From the NCBI GenBank assembly GCA_036936605.1, contig JAUPFV010000005.1, positions 78,876,885-78,940,884 of the forward strand: a DNA stretch of 64,000 nt, read 5' to 3'. This document shows positions 41,319-52,683 of this stretch, in pieces. Both the position numbers and the translations under genes were made by a program. Each line of letters starts with the position of its first letter. The first letter of the stretch is position 1. The notes beneath the pieces are model-generated. The model worked only from the letters and a program-made list of their open reading frames with translations, was not told where the DNA came from and made no database searches. Origin of the DNA: Limnanthes douglasii subsp. nivea (Eukaryota > Streptophyta > Magnoliopsida > Brassicales > Limnanthaceae).

Positions 41319-42359
41319 GATACTATTTACAAAATTACTTATTATTTACGAATTCATACTTCATTGCTGCTCATGCACTACTTTAATAATCTCGGTATGT
41401 GTTGCCTTCAACTTATGTCTGTGTATGTTACCCACTACTTCTAGTATTTCTTATACTCTCTCTTATTTCTTCCATTCTCTGTTCTATTTTTCTCAATAAG
41501 TCTTATTACTACTTCAATTACTTATGCCCACATTGGCCACTCATTTCACGAGTTTGGCACTTCAACAATACATTATAGACTTATCATAAGCTATAAAAAT
41601 TCACTCTAACGAATAAACTTCGGTCAGATTCATCCAAACATATATTAACATCGCCAAAATGGTACCATTTGTGGTAAATAGAGGTTCATGTGAGATCTAA
41701 TTCTTCAAAACCTCCAAAACCAAACTCATGTTCTAAACCAGTCGTGGAAAAAATAATATATGCTTCTTCGCTAAGATCAGGCATTTCTGGTAGTACAGGG
41801 CCATGTTGTCCATACCTCTTACGTGAATCAACAATTACACGAGCTGAAGCACTCTCATATGAGAACTCTAAGGATGATTCACTCTATGGTAGTGGACGTT
41901 CGCCTATTTCATTGACATGCATTATTTTATGTATTCTTCACATTAAAAATACACAAGCTCATTCATGATCATGAACCGTTATCAATCCTTTTCTATGTAA
42001 AATATGCATCATATCTTTTTCATTTCGAGCACTCAAGGGTGAGAGAATACAAACAATACCTCTATCGCGAGTTGTCAGGAAACCCAATAGACGTTGCTCC
42101 AGCCGTGACCATATCCAATATGGCAGGAAGCATCGAATCCTTTCTACTCACCATTATAGAAAGAATAAACAGAGAACGCGCATTGTCAAGCCGTATCCAG
42201 CCCGAAAAATTGAGTTTTTTTTTATCAAGCTTACCCATTTTATCAACATAAGGGAGCGCCAAACCTATGACACGTTATTCTGATACCACATAGCTGGAAA
42301 CTCAAACATATGTTTGACTTCGTCATACCCATGTTAGTCAGTGAGAATCATTTTCAGTC

Positions 42360-42600
42360 ACCTCATCATGCCTTGGCTGCGGTTTGGCCTCACTTAGGTT
42401 TGACCTCAGCTTAGTCGATCACAACTTGGTCTTAGCTTTATCTCAGCTATGTTCAACCTTAACTTGGCTCGACCTCAACTCAGTTCAGCCTTAACTTGGA
42501 TTAGTCTCAGCATTAATTCAACCTAATACAACGTAAGTCTTGGCCAGATAAATCTGGCTCGACCTCAATTTTGTTTTAGTTCCTACCACCTTGGCTTTTT
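42360..42600. repeat. Degenerate CTCAACTTGGCTCGAC-type tandem repeats
   Basis: Units such as TTAACTTGGCTCGACCTCAA and CTCAGTTCAGCCTTAACTTG recur irregularly about eight times. No protein is encoded. Confidence 0.7.
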
Positions 42601-44108
42601 AAGCTTATTTTAACTCAGTCGGTTGATCAAAGTCTATGAGCATAACTAATTTTTTAAAAATTTTATCTTCATATTTGTTTTCATCCACAAAAAAATATAT
42701 TATATAATATAAATGTCATACGACCATAATTTTGGCTTCTACTGAACCAAAAAAACTTTTCTCTCTTATCTACATCCAAAACAAGCAAACAAAATATTTC
42801 TTTCTCTTTTACCAAATGTAGCTCAATCCCTTAATACTTTAAATATTCCATCATTAAAAATATTTAGCCAAAACACTTCATATATTTTTATCCTTTGAGG
42901 AATCCACACAACTCTGATCTGGTCTGAATAGCCATTATTTTTCTTAAGATGCTAACCAAACAAAAATTTGAAGTGGTTCGGATAGTTAAAATGTATTGTT
43001 AAAAATATATGTAATTTCGTTTGAAACATCAATTAATTAACTAAGAAACAATATATATCATTTTTACATATTTTCAAAGGCATCGATAAAAATTCCACAA
43101 TAAAATGGATTACAAGCACGTGGCCATCATGTGGTGTTTCAGACATCAAATGTTTCGGCCATTCGAAAATTGTCATATCTAGTCAATAATAACTTTAACT
43201 AATAAACAATCTTAGTACGACTAGTTAATAATACTTCGGACTCGAACGTTTTGGCCATCATATAAATTGGTCAAATCACATTTTGAATTGGATTTGATGA
43301 TCAACATCTCAGATTCTTAGCAGTTCGGCTACTGGTATCATCGAAACGAATTTCGTAATTGTTTTAGTCATTTTTCATACTTTGAAAGAACTTGGAGGGT
43401 ACCACCATAAACAGAACCAATATATTTTTTAATTTCTTTCAAATATGAATTTAATCTTGAATCTTGTTTATGAGATAATTAGCTACCATAAATTTAAAAG
43501 TGCAAAACAATTTACTCATGCATGTACTATTTTTCTTTGACAAAATATAACATTTTTTATCATGAGAAATTCATGATGGTGAAGGTATTAATAAGGCATA
43601 TGTAAAGACAAAAAACCTCAAGAGTATCACGAGTCTACTCATAATTGGCTTGGTAGCTCTGCTTGGTGTAAAACTTGCTTCGTCATGGACAATTCTTTTC
43701 ACACAACCATCTTATACAATGTTCGACGATAAGTTCAACTGTTAATTTTTACGGCTCAGCCTTAATAATGATTCAACCCGTGATGAAACTTTCCAACTGT
43801 AGGTTTTCTTCGACTCATCGCTTAAAGACTAAAAGGTTACTAATAAATTTATTTATTACAATTTTTTCCTATTTGGTCGAAGTCTTAAACTTTAAGACTT
43901 TAGAAGAACTTAACCTAATAAAATTTTAGGAATAAACCCAAAGGTTTCGATCAATACCTTAGATAACATTGTAAGCTTAAAAATATTTTGGTCAAAATAT
44001 TATCGTAGAAAGCTTTAAACGTAGTTGTAAGCTTACAACGTCTCAGAGAATAAGTCTCAAATCCATAAAAGCTCAAGACTCAATATAAATACATATAATG
44101 CCTTCGTT

Positions 44109-44124
<16 letters not shown>

Positions 44125-44139
<15 letters not shown>

Positions 44140-44222
44140 TGTTTTCGTTATTGAAAATTTATTACTTCGTACAGAATTATTTATGGTTTACAGTGTTATA
44201 TATATATATATATAATAATAAT
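44125..44222. repeat. Two (TA)n microsatellites
   Basis: About 44125-44149 and 44198-44213 are runs of alternating T and A; no other function is seen. Confidence 0.9.
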
Positions 44223-44499
44223 TTTGTTATTAAAAATCGATCAATTTTACAAAATTATATATGTTTATGCTCATGCACTATTACTAAAATCTTAACATGT
44301 TAACATGTACTCCATTCAAGTTGTGTTTTTTTTAATATTTCTAACCACTTTGACCACACATCTCACACGAATTTAATACTTCAGCACTATATCCTAGCTT
44401 CAGTTCAAGATATAAAATTTATACAACTAACATTTTTTTTGTTAAAATTATCAGTTGATATAACTGAAATTATTCAAACACATATACCCCGAATTGTTT

Positions 44500-45040
44500 T
44501 TTATTAAACGTAATGTTTTTAAAACTATCATATAGATTACTCTTTAAAAAGTTTGTTTTCATTTAAGATCCAACCAAAAGTTCAATTACAGCATACTATC
44601 CAAAAATACAACTTACCAATACCTACATGGGCCTAATTGTCTACCAACAATACAATTTAATATAACAAAAAAATTTGAACAAACAAATTGACCTTTATAG
44701 ATTTCAAAGTATTTTCTCTCTTTTCAAAGTTTCTCTTAACTATTCGACTTCTTTCTTAAAACTCATAATTTCTTCATCTATTTTTATTGATTTTCTCATT
44801 AACCAATCGATTTTCTTTCTCAAGCAACTGATTCATCCCAAAAAAACTAGCAAGTTAAAGTTATTCCATCACTTTCTTCTTAAAAATAGTAAGCGATCAT
44901 AATATACGGTTGTTTATTAAAGTTAAACTCATTTTTTATTAGTTTTGAAATTCGATTTTAGATTTTTTTGAATTTTTTTATTCTTATTTAGTACCATGGT
45001 TCTAAAATATACTATGAAATCATATTAAAGTACTGAAAAA
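44500..45040. other. AT-rich DNA, nothing identified
   Basis: Only AT-rich sequence with an unremarkable ~75-codon plus-strand open frame (44675-44902) of low-complexity hydrophobic and serine residues. I see no gene. Confidence 0.4.
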
Positions 45041-46150
45041 ATCAAAAATACATGTGTCTCGTAACTATCATCTTGAAAATCAACATTTGTCTCATAACTC
45101 GTATATTCAATCTTCAATTGCATGACATGATACGCGAGACTAAACACTTGTTTCATATTTTTTTGTGTTGATAAATAACAATATTCACGTGTCTCGCATC
45201 TTGATAATAAACACTTTTCTCTTGTTTGACATCTTATCAATTAAACTAGTATCACATTGTTATAGGAAATATGCCAAAAACTTGTTTTTCAGATCATGTT
45301 TATATTTTTGTCATTAAAAATATGAAAATAGAGAGAATAAAATAGGTTAAAAAGAAACAAAAAAGAACACTATTTTGTAGTGTTTTTAAAGCTACATATG
45401 ATGTACAGAATGATAAACAAATTACTAAGAAAAACTGGGAGCCTATCATTGAAATAATTAAGACATTTAATGTTGGTCAAGACATTTTTAAGTTGGGTTA
45501 AAAAATTTAGCAATTAAAACCAAATATGTGAAGATTATATTTAGTTTGAAGCATGAAAATAAACATGTCGTTAAGCAATAAAAATTTCAAACCTATTATA
45601 ATTTAGAAAAAGCAAAGTCAAGGATATTGAAAACATACTTCTCTCATAAGAAAATAAAATTCAGCAAATATCGAACTCAACCAATTACGAATTTCATGAT
45701 AAATGGTCTCGTATAAATTTGGTTATTTATAGTCTTGTATCTTACATAAAATTGGTTATATATGGTCTCTCGTATCTCATTATTTATACATATTTTTACA
45801 CAGTCTTGCGTCTTGCATAAATTTGTTTATATCTTGGGTCAAATGTCTTATTATTTTTACATATTTTTACATGGTCTCATGTCTCGTTAATTTTACATAT
45901 AGTTATATAGTCTCGCATCTTGCATTTATTTGGCATACTTGGTCTCACATGTCTTATTATTTTTACATAATTTTACATGTCTCATGTTTTAAATAAATTT
46001 ATTTATACACGGTCTCGCATATCTTATTAATTTTAAATATTTTTATATGGTCTCGCCTCTTGTATAGATTTGGTTATACCTGGTGGCGCATGTTATACTT
46101 CTAGTTTGTAGGTATATGTATAGTCTCGTGTCTCATATATAATTATATTA
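45040..46150. repeat. Degenerate GTCTCGCAT repeats, left block
   Basis: Units of roughly 65-75 bp, built on GGTCTCGCATNTCTTATTA then TTTTTACATATTTTTACA, recur about seven or more times from 45690 to 46150, with weaker CGTGTCTCGTAACT-type units from 45050. At 45380-45500 they enclose a coding scrap reading QNDKQITKKNWEPIIEIIKT. The same word family returns right of the second Tat element. Confidence 0.75.
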
Positions 46151-46154
46151 AATT

Positions 46155-46480
46155 ATGTTTCACATGTTTATAAGATGCAATAACCAAATTTATTATAACC
46201 AAATGAGATCAAACAATAAAGGATGGTGTAATATTATTGATCATGTTAGCCTGCTTCACATTATTCTTCTCTACATCCGAGGATGTTTTAGTTTCTATAG
46301 TTCATTTTACATCGAAGACTTGGAAAAAATAAATAATTATGGTTGGGCTAGATAAATCAAGGACAAGCTCATTAATTTAATAAAGCTTAGCCAAAACGTT
46401 ATTGGATGTTTTTCTATATTAATGGTTAGTATCTTACTCTATTTTTAAATATATAAAAAAAATACTGATAAATAATTTGG
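46155..46480 (+). pseudogene. Coding scrap of unknown origin, likely transposon-borne
   Basis: Plus-strand codons around 46310-46440 read EDLEKINNYGWARYIKDKLI in pieces across a stop, then IGCFSILMV. The pattern (tryptophan motif, lysine-rich helix, GC-hydrophobic segment) recalls proteins carried by plant Mutator-like elements, but I cannot assign a family. Stops interrupt it. Confidence 0.35.
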
Positions 46481-46895
46481 TATACATGATAAATACAGTC
46501 ATTTATCATGGAACACACAACCATTGGTGAATCATATAAGTTATGATATTAATATGTTACAAATGGATAGGAATAAAAACAAAATAAAATTTGGATTTGA
46601 TCAAACATTTAAAACAAATCACATATGGAATTGCATTTTTAATTCCTAGTCTCTCATTTTTTTTCAAGCACGTCTAACATCTTGCATTGTTTAAATTTTT
46701 TTTATTGTATCTCACAATTCGTGTCCAAGATGCGATGACGTTGTATAATCTCGCATTTACTTATGTATTTTAAATATTTATAGGTTTTGTATGTATAATT
46801 GGCTCTAACAAATTAAAAATACGAGGCATTTGGTACAGAAGGCCAAAAAGAAGAATAGGTTGGCGGAGAGGACAAAGAAGAAGAAAATATTTGTG
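46481..46895. other. AT-rich DNA and acidic coding scrap split by element 2
   Basis: Mostly empty. Bases 46865-46895 read an acidic run (EDKEEENI) that continues beyond the second Tat element at 57323 (DREE, VNLEEDDKVEN), suggesting the element inserted into an old exon. Confidence 0.4.
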
Positions 46896-46900
46896 GGGAT

Positions 46901-47276
46901 TGGAGTGGATTATTTTCGACTGAGGGTAATTTGGTAATGTATTTTGTGGTATTTCAAAGGTATTTAATGTTTGAGTGTTTTGTAGTGAGAGATTTAAGCT
47001 GCCTGGTTGTATTAAATGTTCATTACCTTCATTAATGAAAGTGGTTGGGTATTTATACATTTAATTATGGGCCACATGGGCTTTCGGGTCAAACTTATGA
47101 AACCGGGTCGAGTACAAAAACCCATTAGTTTATTAAGCAGATTAGCAATTAGCTTAGTCAAAAGGTGATTAGTTTTTAGTACTTTTGTCCAGTTCGGATG
47201 GTTCAGTGGGTGGCTTGCATCCGAATTGCCCCTGTCCGGTTTCTATAGTGAGTGGTGAAAATATCTGGACTCATCA
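46901..47276 (-). repeat. 3' LTR of Tat element 2
   Basis: 376 bp; begins TGGAGTGGATTATT where the partner begins TGTGGATTATT, and ends ACTCATCA. A TATA-type motif on the minus strand (TGTATAAATACCC, about 47049-47060) is where the LTR promoter would be in the 5' copy. Confidence 0.92.
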
Positions 47277-47613
47277 GTAGCTCATTTTTGTAGGTTTTGT
47301 TCGAAGGCCTTTGGAAAGACCTTAAAAATCGCCTTTGGGCACTTGTAACATTTTCCGAACGGATTTAGTGTTTAGTGAAGGATTTATCCGGACTGAAAAA
47401 CTTCTCAGAAGTTCAAATGGTTTACCATGGATCGTGGGACACGTGTCATATTCTGATTTGCCTCACCAGCCGTTTTCCTCCTAGAACGGCGCTCCCACTA
47501 ATCCCAAAAAGTAACCTCTTCATTTAATGCCTATGACGCCAGCGCCGCCTTCAATCATTACTTTTGTCTTTTCATATTCTCCTAAGTTTTTTGGCATCTT
47601 TTTGTCTCATTAG

Positions 47614-47620
47614 TATAAAT
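47614..47620 (+). promoter_or_regulatory. TATA box of the antisense gene (element 2)
   Basis: TATAAAT in TTAGTATAAATTACTTC, ~100 bp upstream of the antisense gene's ATG at 47719 and followed by a pyrimidine-rich leader (CTCTTTCATTCCTTCATCTC). The arrangement parallels that in element 1. Confidence 0.6.
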
Positions 47621-47718
47621 TACTTCATTTTTCACTGTTTTACCATCTTCATTACTCTTTCATTCCTTCATCTCAAAGCTTTCACCTCTCTTACTAAAAA
47701 TACTTTTGGTGTAAGTTT

Positions 47719-50685
47719 ATGTTTACAGCGAGAAACGCACTAGTAAAAGGTGGGTGGCTTAATCTCTCGGAGTTAGAAAAAGCACAAAGAGTTGAGAGAG
47801 AAAGGCGCATTGCTGCAGATCTTCTAGTTTATCCAATCGACAAGTCTGAAACACCAAACTCAGAGCCTGATCGAGGCTCATCTTCTGCTAGAAGCTCCGA
47901 ACCCAGAAGGTTATTTCAACCAAGCCTTTCACCCATCATCTCAGGCTCATCGGTTCAGGAGTCAAAACCCACTGTCGAACGGGAAAATGTTGTTACAAGT
48001 ACAAAGAGACCCTCCCCATTTATAGCTATGGGATCAAATGCTGAAAATTCCCCAGAAAAACTGGCACTTCGTCGAAAAGGCCACTTAGTAAAAGGCCAGG
48101 CTGTTGTTCCACAGTCTAAGTCTCCGAAATCAGGCCCCCTAAGTCGGGGGCCAAGGACAAAACTACAGGGTCAGAGACATCCATCAAAGTCCCTAAGGAT
48201 AAATGTCTGGTCCGGAGGCTACTGGAACAAGCCTTCGAAATGAACCCTCCAGATCTGAGCCCCAGCCGGACACCAGACCACAAAGAGAAAGCGATGCTCA
48301 GCCATCCGGACAGCTCACTGAACCAATCACCAGCACTCATCTACCAAAGACAGCTGACAATCCTTCCACGGTGATGGAGGACAGTGTTGAAGAAGCCCCT
48401 TTTGAGACTGATGTCTCCGGGCAGACGGGGGAAGCTGCCACTGCCAAGAAGGGCAAGGGTAAAGAGAAGTTGTGTTTAAAATATCCGGACCTGCCGGAGT
48501 TCCTTGCAGACAGAGTGGGACCTTGCTTCCACAAGGTGAGCGTAAAGTATCTGCTAGCCATACAAAATATTAAATACGCCTTCATTCATACTGCTGAATT
48601 AGGCCGGATCCGGACGAAGTAGGGGATCCCAGAATCTGTCAAAGTAAGGATATCGGTCAATCCGGAGACGCCAATGGACTAAAAACTGAGTGAGATAGTC
48701 TTCTACACAGAATTGTTCAACTGGGGGCTCAGATTTCCCTTGGACCCAAAGATCATCAGATATTTTCATCTGATAAAGCTCTGTCCAAGCCAATTGAGAC
48801 TCAATGCTTGGTACACCCTCATGGCCTGCATCATGGCCTCTAGGCTCTCCGGAATCCCGCTTCCGATGGAGCAGTATGCTGTTGTGGCCAGCTTTTGCAA
48901 GAATCACATCATCCCATTCTACCATTTCAATATGGGTGACAATTATAAAGTGGTGGATGATCTGCTCGAATCAGAGAAGAATTGGAAGACCCAATTCTTG
49001 TTCATTAGTGGAGCTTGGGAAAATGGGAAGAAGATTAAAGCTGGTGTCAACCCAAGCATGCTTACCAGTAGATGGAAAAGCACTGGTAAATATTTCATCA
49101 AGTTTATTTTTCTTTCCTAATAAAAAGTTTGTTTACCTAAATGCTCTTCTTCTTCTTTGGGTAGTGCTGCCGAATGAGTTCTCCGACTACTTGGAGGAGG
49201 GGCAGACAACTTGTGCTAAGCTGAATGCTTGGGCTGCTAACAAATGGGGAAATCGCTTCCACAATTGTTTTACCGCTGGCAATCCGGTGAGATCCCACCT
49301 CTGGAACACAACCGGCCAGAGAGACTTGTCTTCAGAAGAATTGACCACACCACCTCCTTCGGGTGTCATCCTACAGAGGACAGATGAGAAGGATGGGAAA
49401 CTGGCCTTGTCGGGAAGAGCTAAAGCCCCAAGTAAGATGAAGGGCAAGAAAGGCAAGAAAAATCCAGTTGCAGCTGAGGTTAATCAAGATGGTGTTGAGG
49501 AGATCGTCCCATCAAACCAGGAGGTGCAGGACCAAGGAGGAATTGATGTTGCTCTAATTCAAGTGGTGGAAAATGAGAGTACCAAAGAGGCAGTTGGACT
49601 TCCAAAACCCTCAAAGGCCCTAAAAAAAGACCAAAAACGGGGAGCAGATGGTGGAGATAGGGAAGCCAAGAAGAAGAAAATCTCCAAGGGGGAGGAGGTA
49701 GCTCTCCGACCTCTAGAGTCTCTTCCTCCGGTCAACCTAACAGACCCAACACAGGCAGAGCAAATCCCCAGTGATTTTCACACCGGAGAGGGTACCAGGG
49801 GGATATTAACATTGATGGAGTAGACATCAGTGGTCTTCAAGGGATTGGCCTTTACTTTGGAGACCTCGAGAAAGACGATTTTGATGGCCCTTACCTCCCT
49901 CCAAGCTCTTCGAACATGGTTACTTTCAATGGTAAGTCTTTTTCTGTTTTAGGGGAGAATGACATGTTGACCCACTCCTTGTTGAGCAATATTCAACCGG
50001 TGCTCAACTTGGAGAGACAAGTGCGTAGTCAATCTGCCCTCATCAACACACTCAACACAGACAAAGAGAGCTTATCCAACAATCTCCTTGATGCCAACCA
50101 GAATGTTGAGGCATTAAGGAGAGAGATCGAGGTGTTGAAGAAGGGGAAAGAGGAATCGGACACCAAGCTGGCCACTTCGGAGGGGGTTAACAAAGAACTT
50201 CAAACTAAGTGTTCTATCTTGGAGAAGGATCTCTCCACTTCGAAAGATGAGGTGAAGGATAAGGGAAATGTCATCCAAACCCTAACCAATGACAAAATTT
50301 CGCTCGAAGATGCTGTGTCTAGAGTTAACCAGGAGAAAGATGATTTGATAAAGGAGCAGGAGAAGACAATCCAAGCCAAGATCGATGCATACACCAACAA
50401 AGTGATAGATTCCTAAGAGGAAAGTATGTTGAAGTCAAATCGGACATGGTCTTGCTCTTTCATCAAATATTTCCGAAGAGGACACTCAGAGATTTATGGC
50501 GATTTGTGGAATATGAAGACCTCCCTCACCACACTATGGCCGATGGTGATAAGCACAACTATTCCAATGGTTGGGATGATACTATTGATGAAGAAGAAGG
50601 GATCGGAGAGATCCCTAACGAGGAACCCAAAGACCCCAAGAAGAAACAAGATGAGGCTGGAACATCAAAGGAAGCTCAGCCTTAA
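47719..50685 (+). pseudogene. Antisense extra gene of Tat element 2, with intron
   Basis: Plus-strand gene opposite gag-pol. Starts MFTARNALVKGGWLNLSEL at 47719; a shift near 48220 leads to a second frame (to 48622) with LCLKYPDLPEFLADRVGP; after stops at ~48620 and ~48680 the conserved core (48713 on) reads LRFPLDPKIIRYFHLIKLCP and WYTLMACIMASRLSG, like element 1 and the PF04195 family. An intron 49086-49164 (GTAAAT...TTTGGGTAG, 79 bp) joins this to LPNEFSDYLEEGQTT and ANKWGNRF. Then come a lysine-rich, nuclear-type stretch (KKKKISK), a shift, a coiled coil (49916-50416), a stop, and a short acidic tail to 50685. The function is unknown. This copy is broken in several places. Confidence 0.75.
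49086..49164 (+). other. Intron in the antisense gene of element 2
   Basis: Begins GTAAATATTT, ends TTCTTCTTCTTTGGGTAG with a good pyrimidine tract. Removing 79 bases joins the two conserved frames, whose phases differ by exactly this length. The signals exist only on the strand opposite gag-pol. Confidence 0.8.
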
Positions 50686-51222
50686 AGTTTTAACTATCTT
50701 TTTATTTTTCTTTAATTCTTGTGTTAGACTAAAGTCCTTGGATGGCCAAGACATTTTTGTAACTGTGCCCGGCTCTTGTCTGAATAAACCATTTCTCTTA
50801 AAAATTCAAAGTCCTTGGATGGCCAAGGCACTTTACATATTTTAATATTATTCCCCGATGTTAGCCGGGCAGTTTTACCTTACACAATTCTTGCATTGTT
50901 TTATAGTTACCCAATTTTGATGGCTAATATTTAAATAGCCCTTACTTATTTTACAAGTATTTTAAAGTGAGAGTGTTTAAATTCTCTGATGACAAATGTT
51001 TAAATTGTCATCACTCTACCAAATCAATCCGGTCTGTCAGTGATACTTTAAATAGTTTAAAAGAAGCTATCAATCAAACCACTCCGAATTTTTCAAGAAG
51101 GCATCGAATTTCATTAAAAAGCCCGGACACCTCATTAAAACCTCCCCGCGCCACCAGGGTAGGAAAGAGTATGCCCCTTAATATTTACATGGACTTTAAA
51201 CAAGTAAATATTTACATAATTT
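50686..51222. other. Element 2 spacer between antisense gene and integrase
   Basis: Holds the 3' ends of both transcription units. A ~30-bp unit (AAAGTCCTTGGATGGCCAAG) is present twice at ~50731 and ~50807. No further gene is seen. Confidence 0.6.
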
Positions 51223-52476
51223 TCATTCTATATACAACCGGAGGTGTTCAATGTTCCAGGGGTGATTCAAGATCATTCCATCTTTATCTTGAAGCATGTA
51301 TGTCCCAGGCTTAAGCTTTTCACTGACCATATAAGGTCCTTTCCAAGTTGGAGCTAGCTTGCCGAACTGCTTCTCTTTAGTATGTAGAAATACTTTCCTC
51401 AACACTTTATCCCGTGGTTGAAAATCCCTTCTTCTGACTCTAGAAGTAAACCTGCTTCTCATCAAACCCTGATAGTGTGTGGCTCTGAGATGAGCCTTAA
51501 CTCTTTTTTCTTCAATAAAGTCGAGTTGACTTCTGATTGTCACTTCATTAGCCTGTTCGGAAAAATTGTGGACTCTAAATGAAGGAAGAGTTGTTTCTAT
51601 AGGAGCTATTGCATCCATAGCATATATCAAGGCAAATGGGGATTCATGTGTAGCAGCCCCAGGAGTAGTCCGGTAAGCCCATAGTACTTCTTATAGATAG
51701 CTTGGCCACTTTCCAGCAGCCCCTTCTAGATTCTTTTTAAGACCGGACAGGATGGTCCTGTTTGCCACTTCAACCTGACCATTCGCCTGTGGGTGGAAAA
51801 GAGAAGAGAAGCAATGCTGAATGCCTTTAGAGGCACAGGAGCTCTCCATATCCTTATTATCGAATTGTGGCCCATTATCTGTGGTTATCTTTTGTGGAAC
51901 CCCAAATCTGCAGCAAATATTAGATAAGATAAATTTTATAACAGCTTTTGAAGTAGTTCCTACTAATGGGGCTGGTTCTATCAACTTTGAGAAATAATCG
52001 ATGTCAAAAATAATAGTTTTGCACCCTCCGGACACCATAGGTAGAGGTCCCACCAGATCCAGCCCCCATCGAGCAAAAGGTATTGGCTCAGAAATTGACT
52101 CTAAAAGGACAGATGGTATATGAATTTCATTACTATATCTTTGGCATGGATCACACTTATTCAACAATTCCTTGGCATCTTTCATTATAGAGGGCCAGTA
52201 GTATCCGGCCAACAAGACTCTTCTGGTTAAAGCTATATAACCACAGTGTGCTGATCCCTCACCATCATGTAGTTTGGACAGTACTATTTGGGACTCTTCA
52301 ACCCCAAAACATCGTAAGAGAGGTCTACTAAAAGACTTCTTGTAAAGAACGTCTCTTAGGATTACAAATCCAAGAGCCTTATACTTCACTTTCCTTGCTA
52401 CTGCTTTTTCCGGAGGCATGATGCCATCTGAGATGTATTGAAAAAAAGGATACCTCCAGTCTTGGGTTTGACTCAC
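51223..52476 (-). pseudogene. Tat element 2 integrase
   Basis: Frame one (51691-52476) carries the H2C2 part (AHCGYIALTRRVLLAGYYWP, CDPCQRYSN) and the DDE core (RWGLDLVGPLP, ITTDNGPQFDN, NGQVEVANRTIL); it ends in a stop after GKWPSYL. After a gap with the stop, frame two (51223-51630) gives the C-terminal part (PRDKVLRKVFLHTKEKQ, GPYMV, HLRLYIE). All three catalytic residues are present. The stop at ~51690 would remove the C-terminal DNA-binding part. Confidence 0.85.
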
Positions 52477-52683
52477 TTGTATGTTTAAACTTTCCTCATC
52501 CTCCCTGCTCTGATTCAGTTAAATGGATGGGAACTCTTGCACGTGAATCCATGGGTAGGACTCAGAATATGCTATGGTTGCCAACGAGTCTGTTAACGTA
52601 TTTTCTGTTCAAGGTATGTGCTCATAGGTGATATCTTTGAAGTTATGTGCCACTTCTTTAAGAATGAACAAATATTTAATCAG

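Larger units (their letters stand above)
41324..44500. mobile_element. Worn LTR-element relic around an insertion site, low certainty
   Basis: 41324-41650 and 44230-44490 share diverged blocks (GCTCATGCACTA, CTCA(T/C)A/TTTCACGA, TTCAACACTAT-like, ATTCAAACACATAT), and 28880-29161 resembles 43830-44110, so the gypsy composite may sit in the left LTR of an old element. 42279-42288 reads TCTGATACCA, the complement of an initiator-tRNA-Met primer site, with short open frames to its left (42062-42262) that I cannot identify. No intact gene is present. Confidence 0.35.

Noticed and set aside
42062..42262. Possible gag start after a tRNA-Met-like primer site at 42279
   Set aside because: The adjoining LTR end lacks TG/CA and the frame shows no gag motif; kept only as part of a low-confidence relic.
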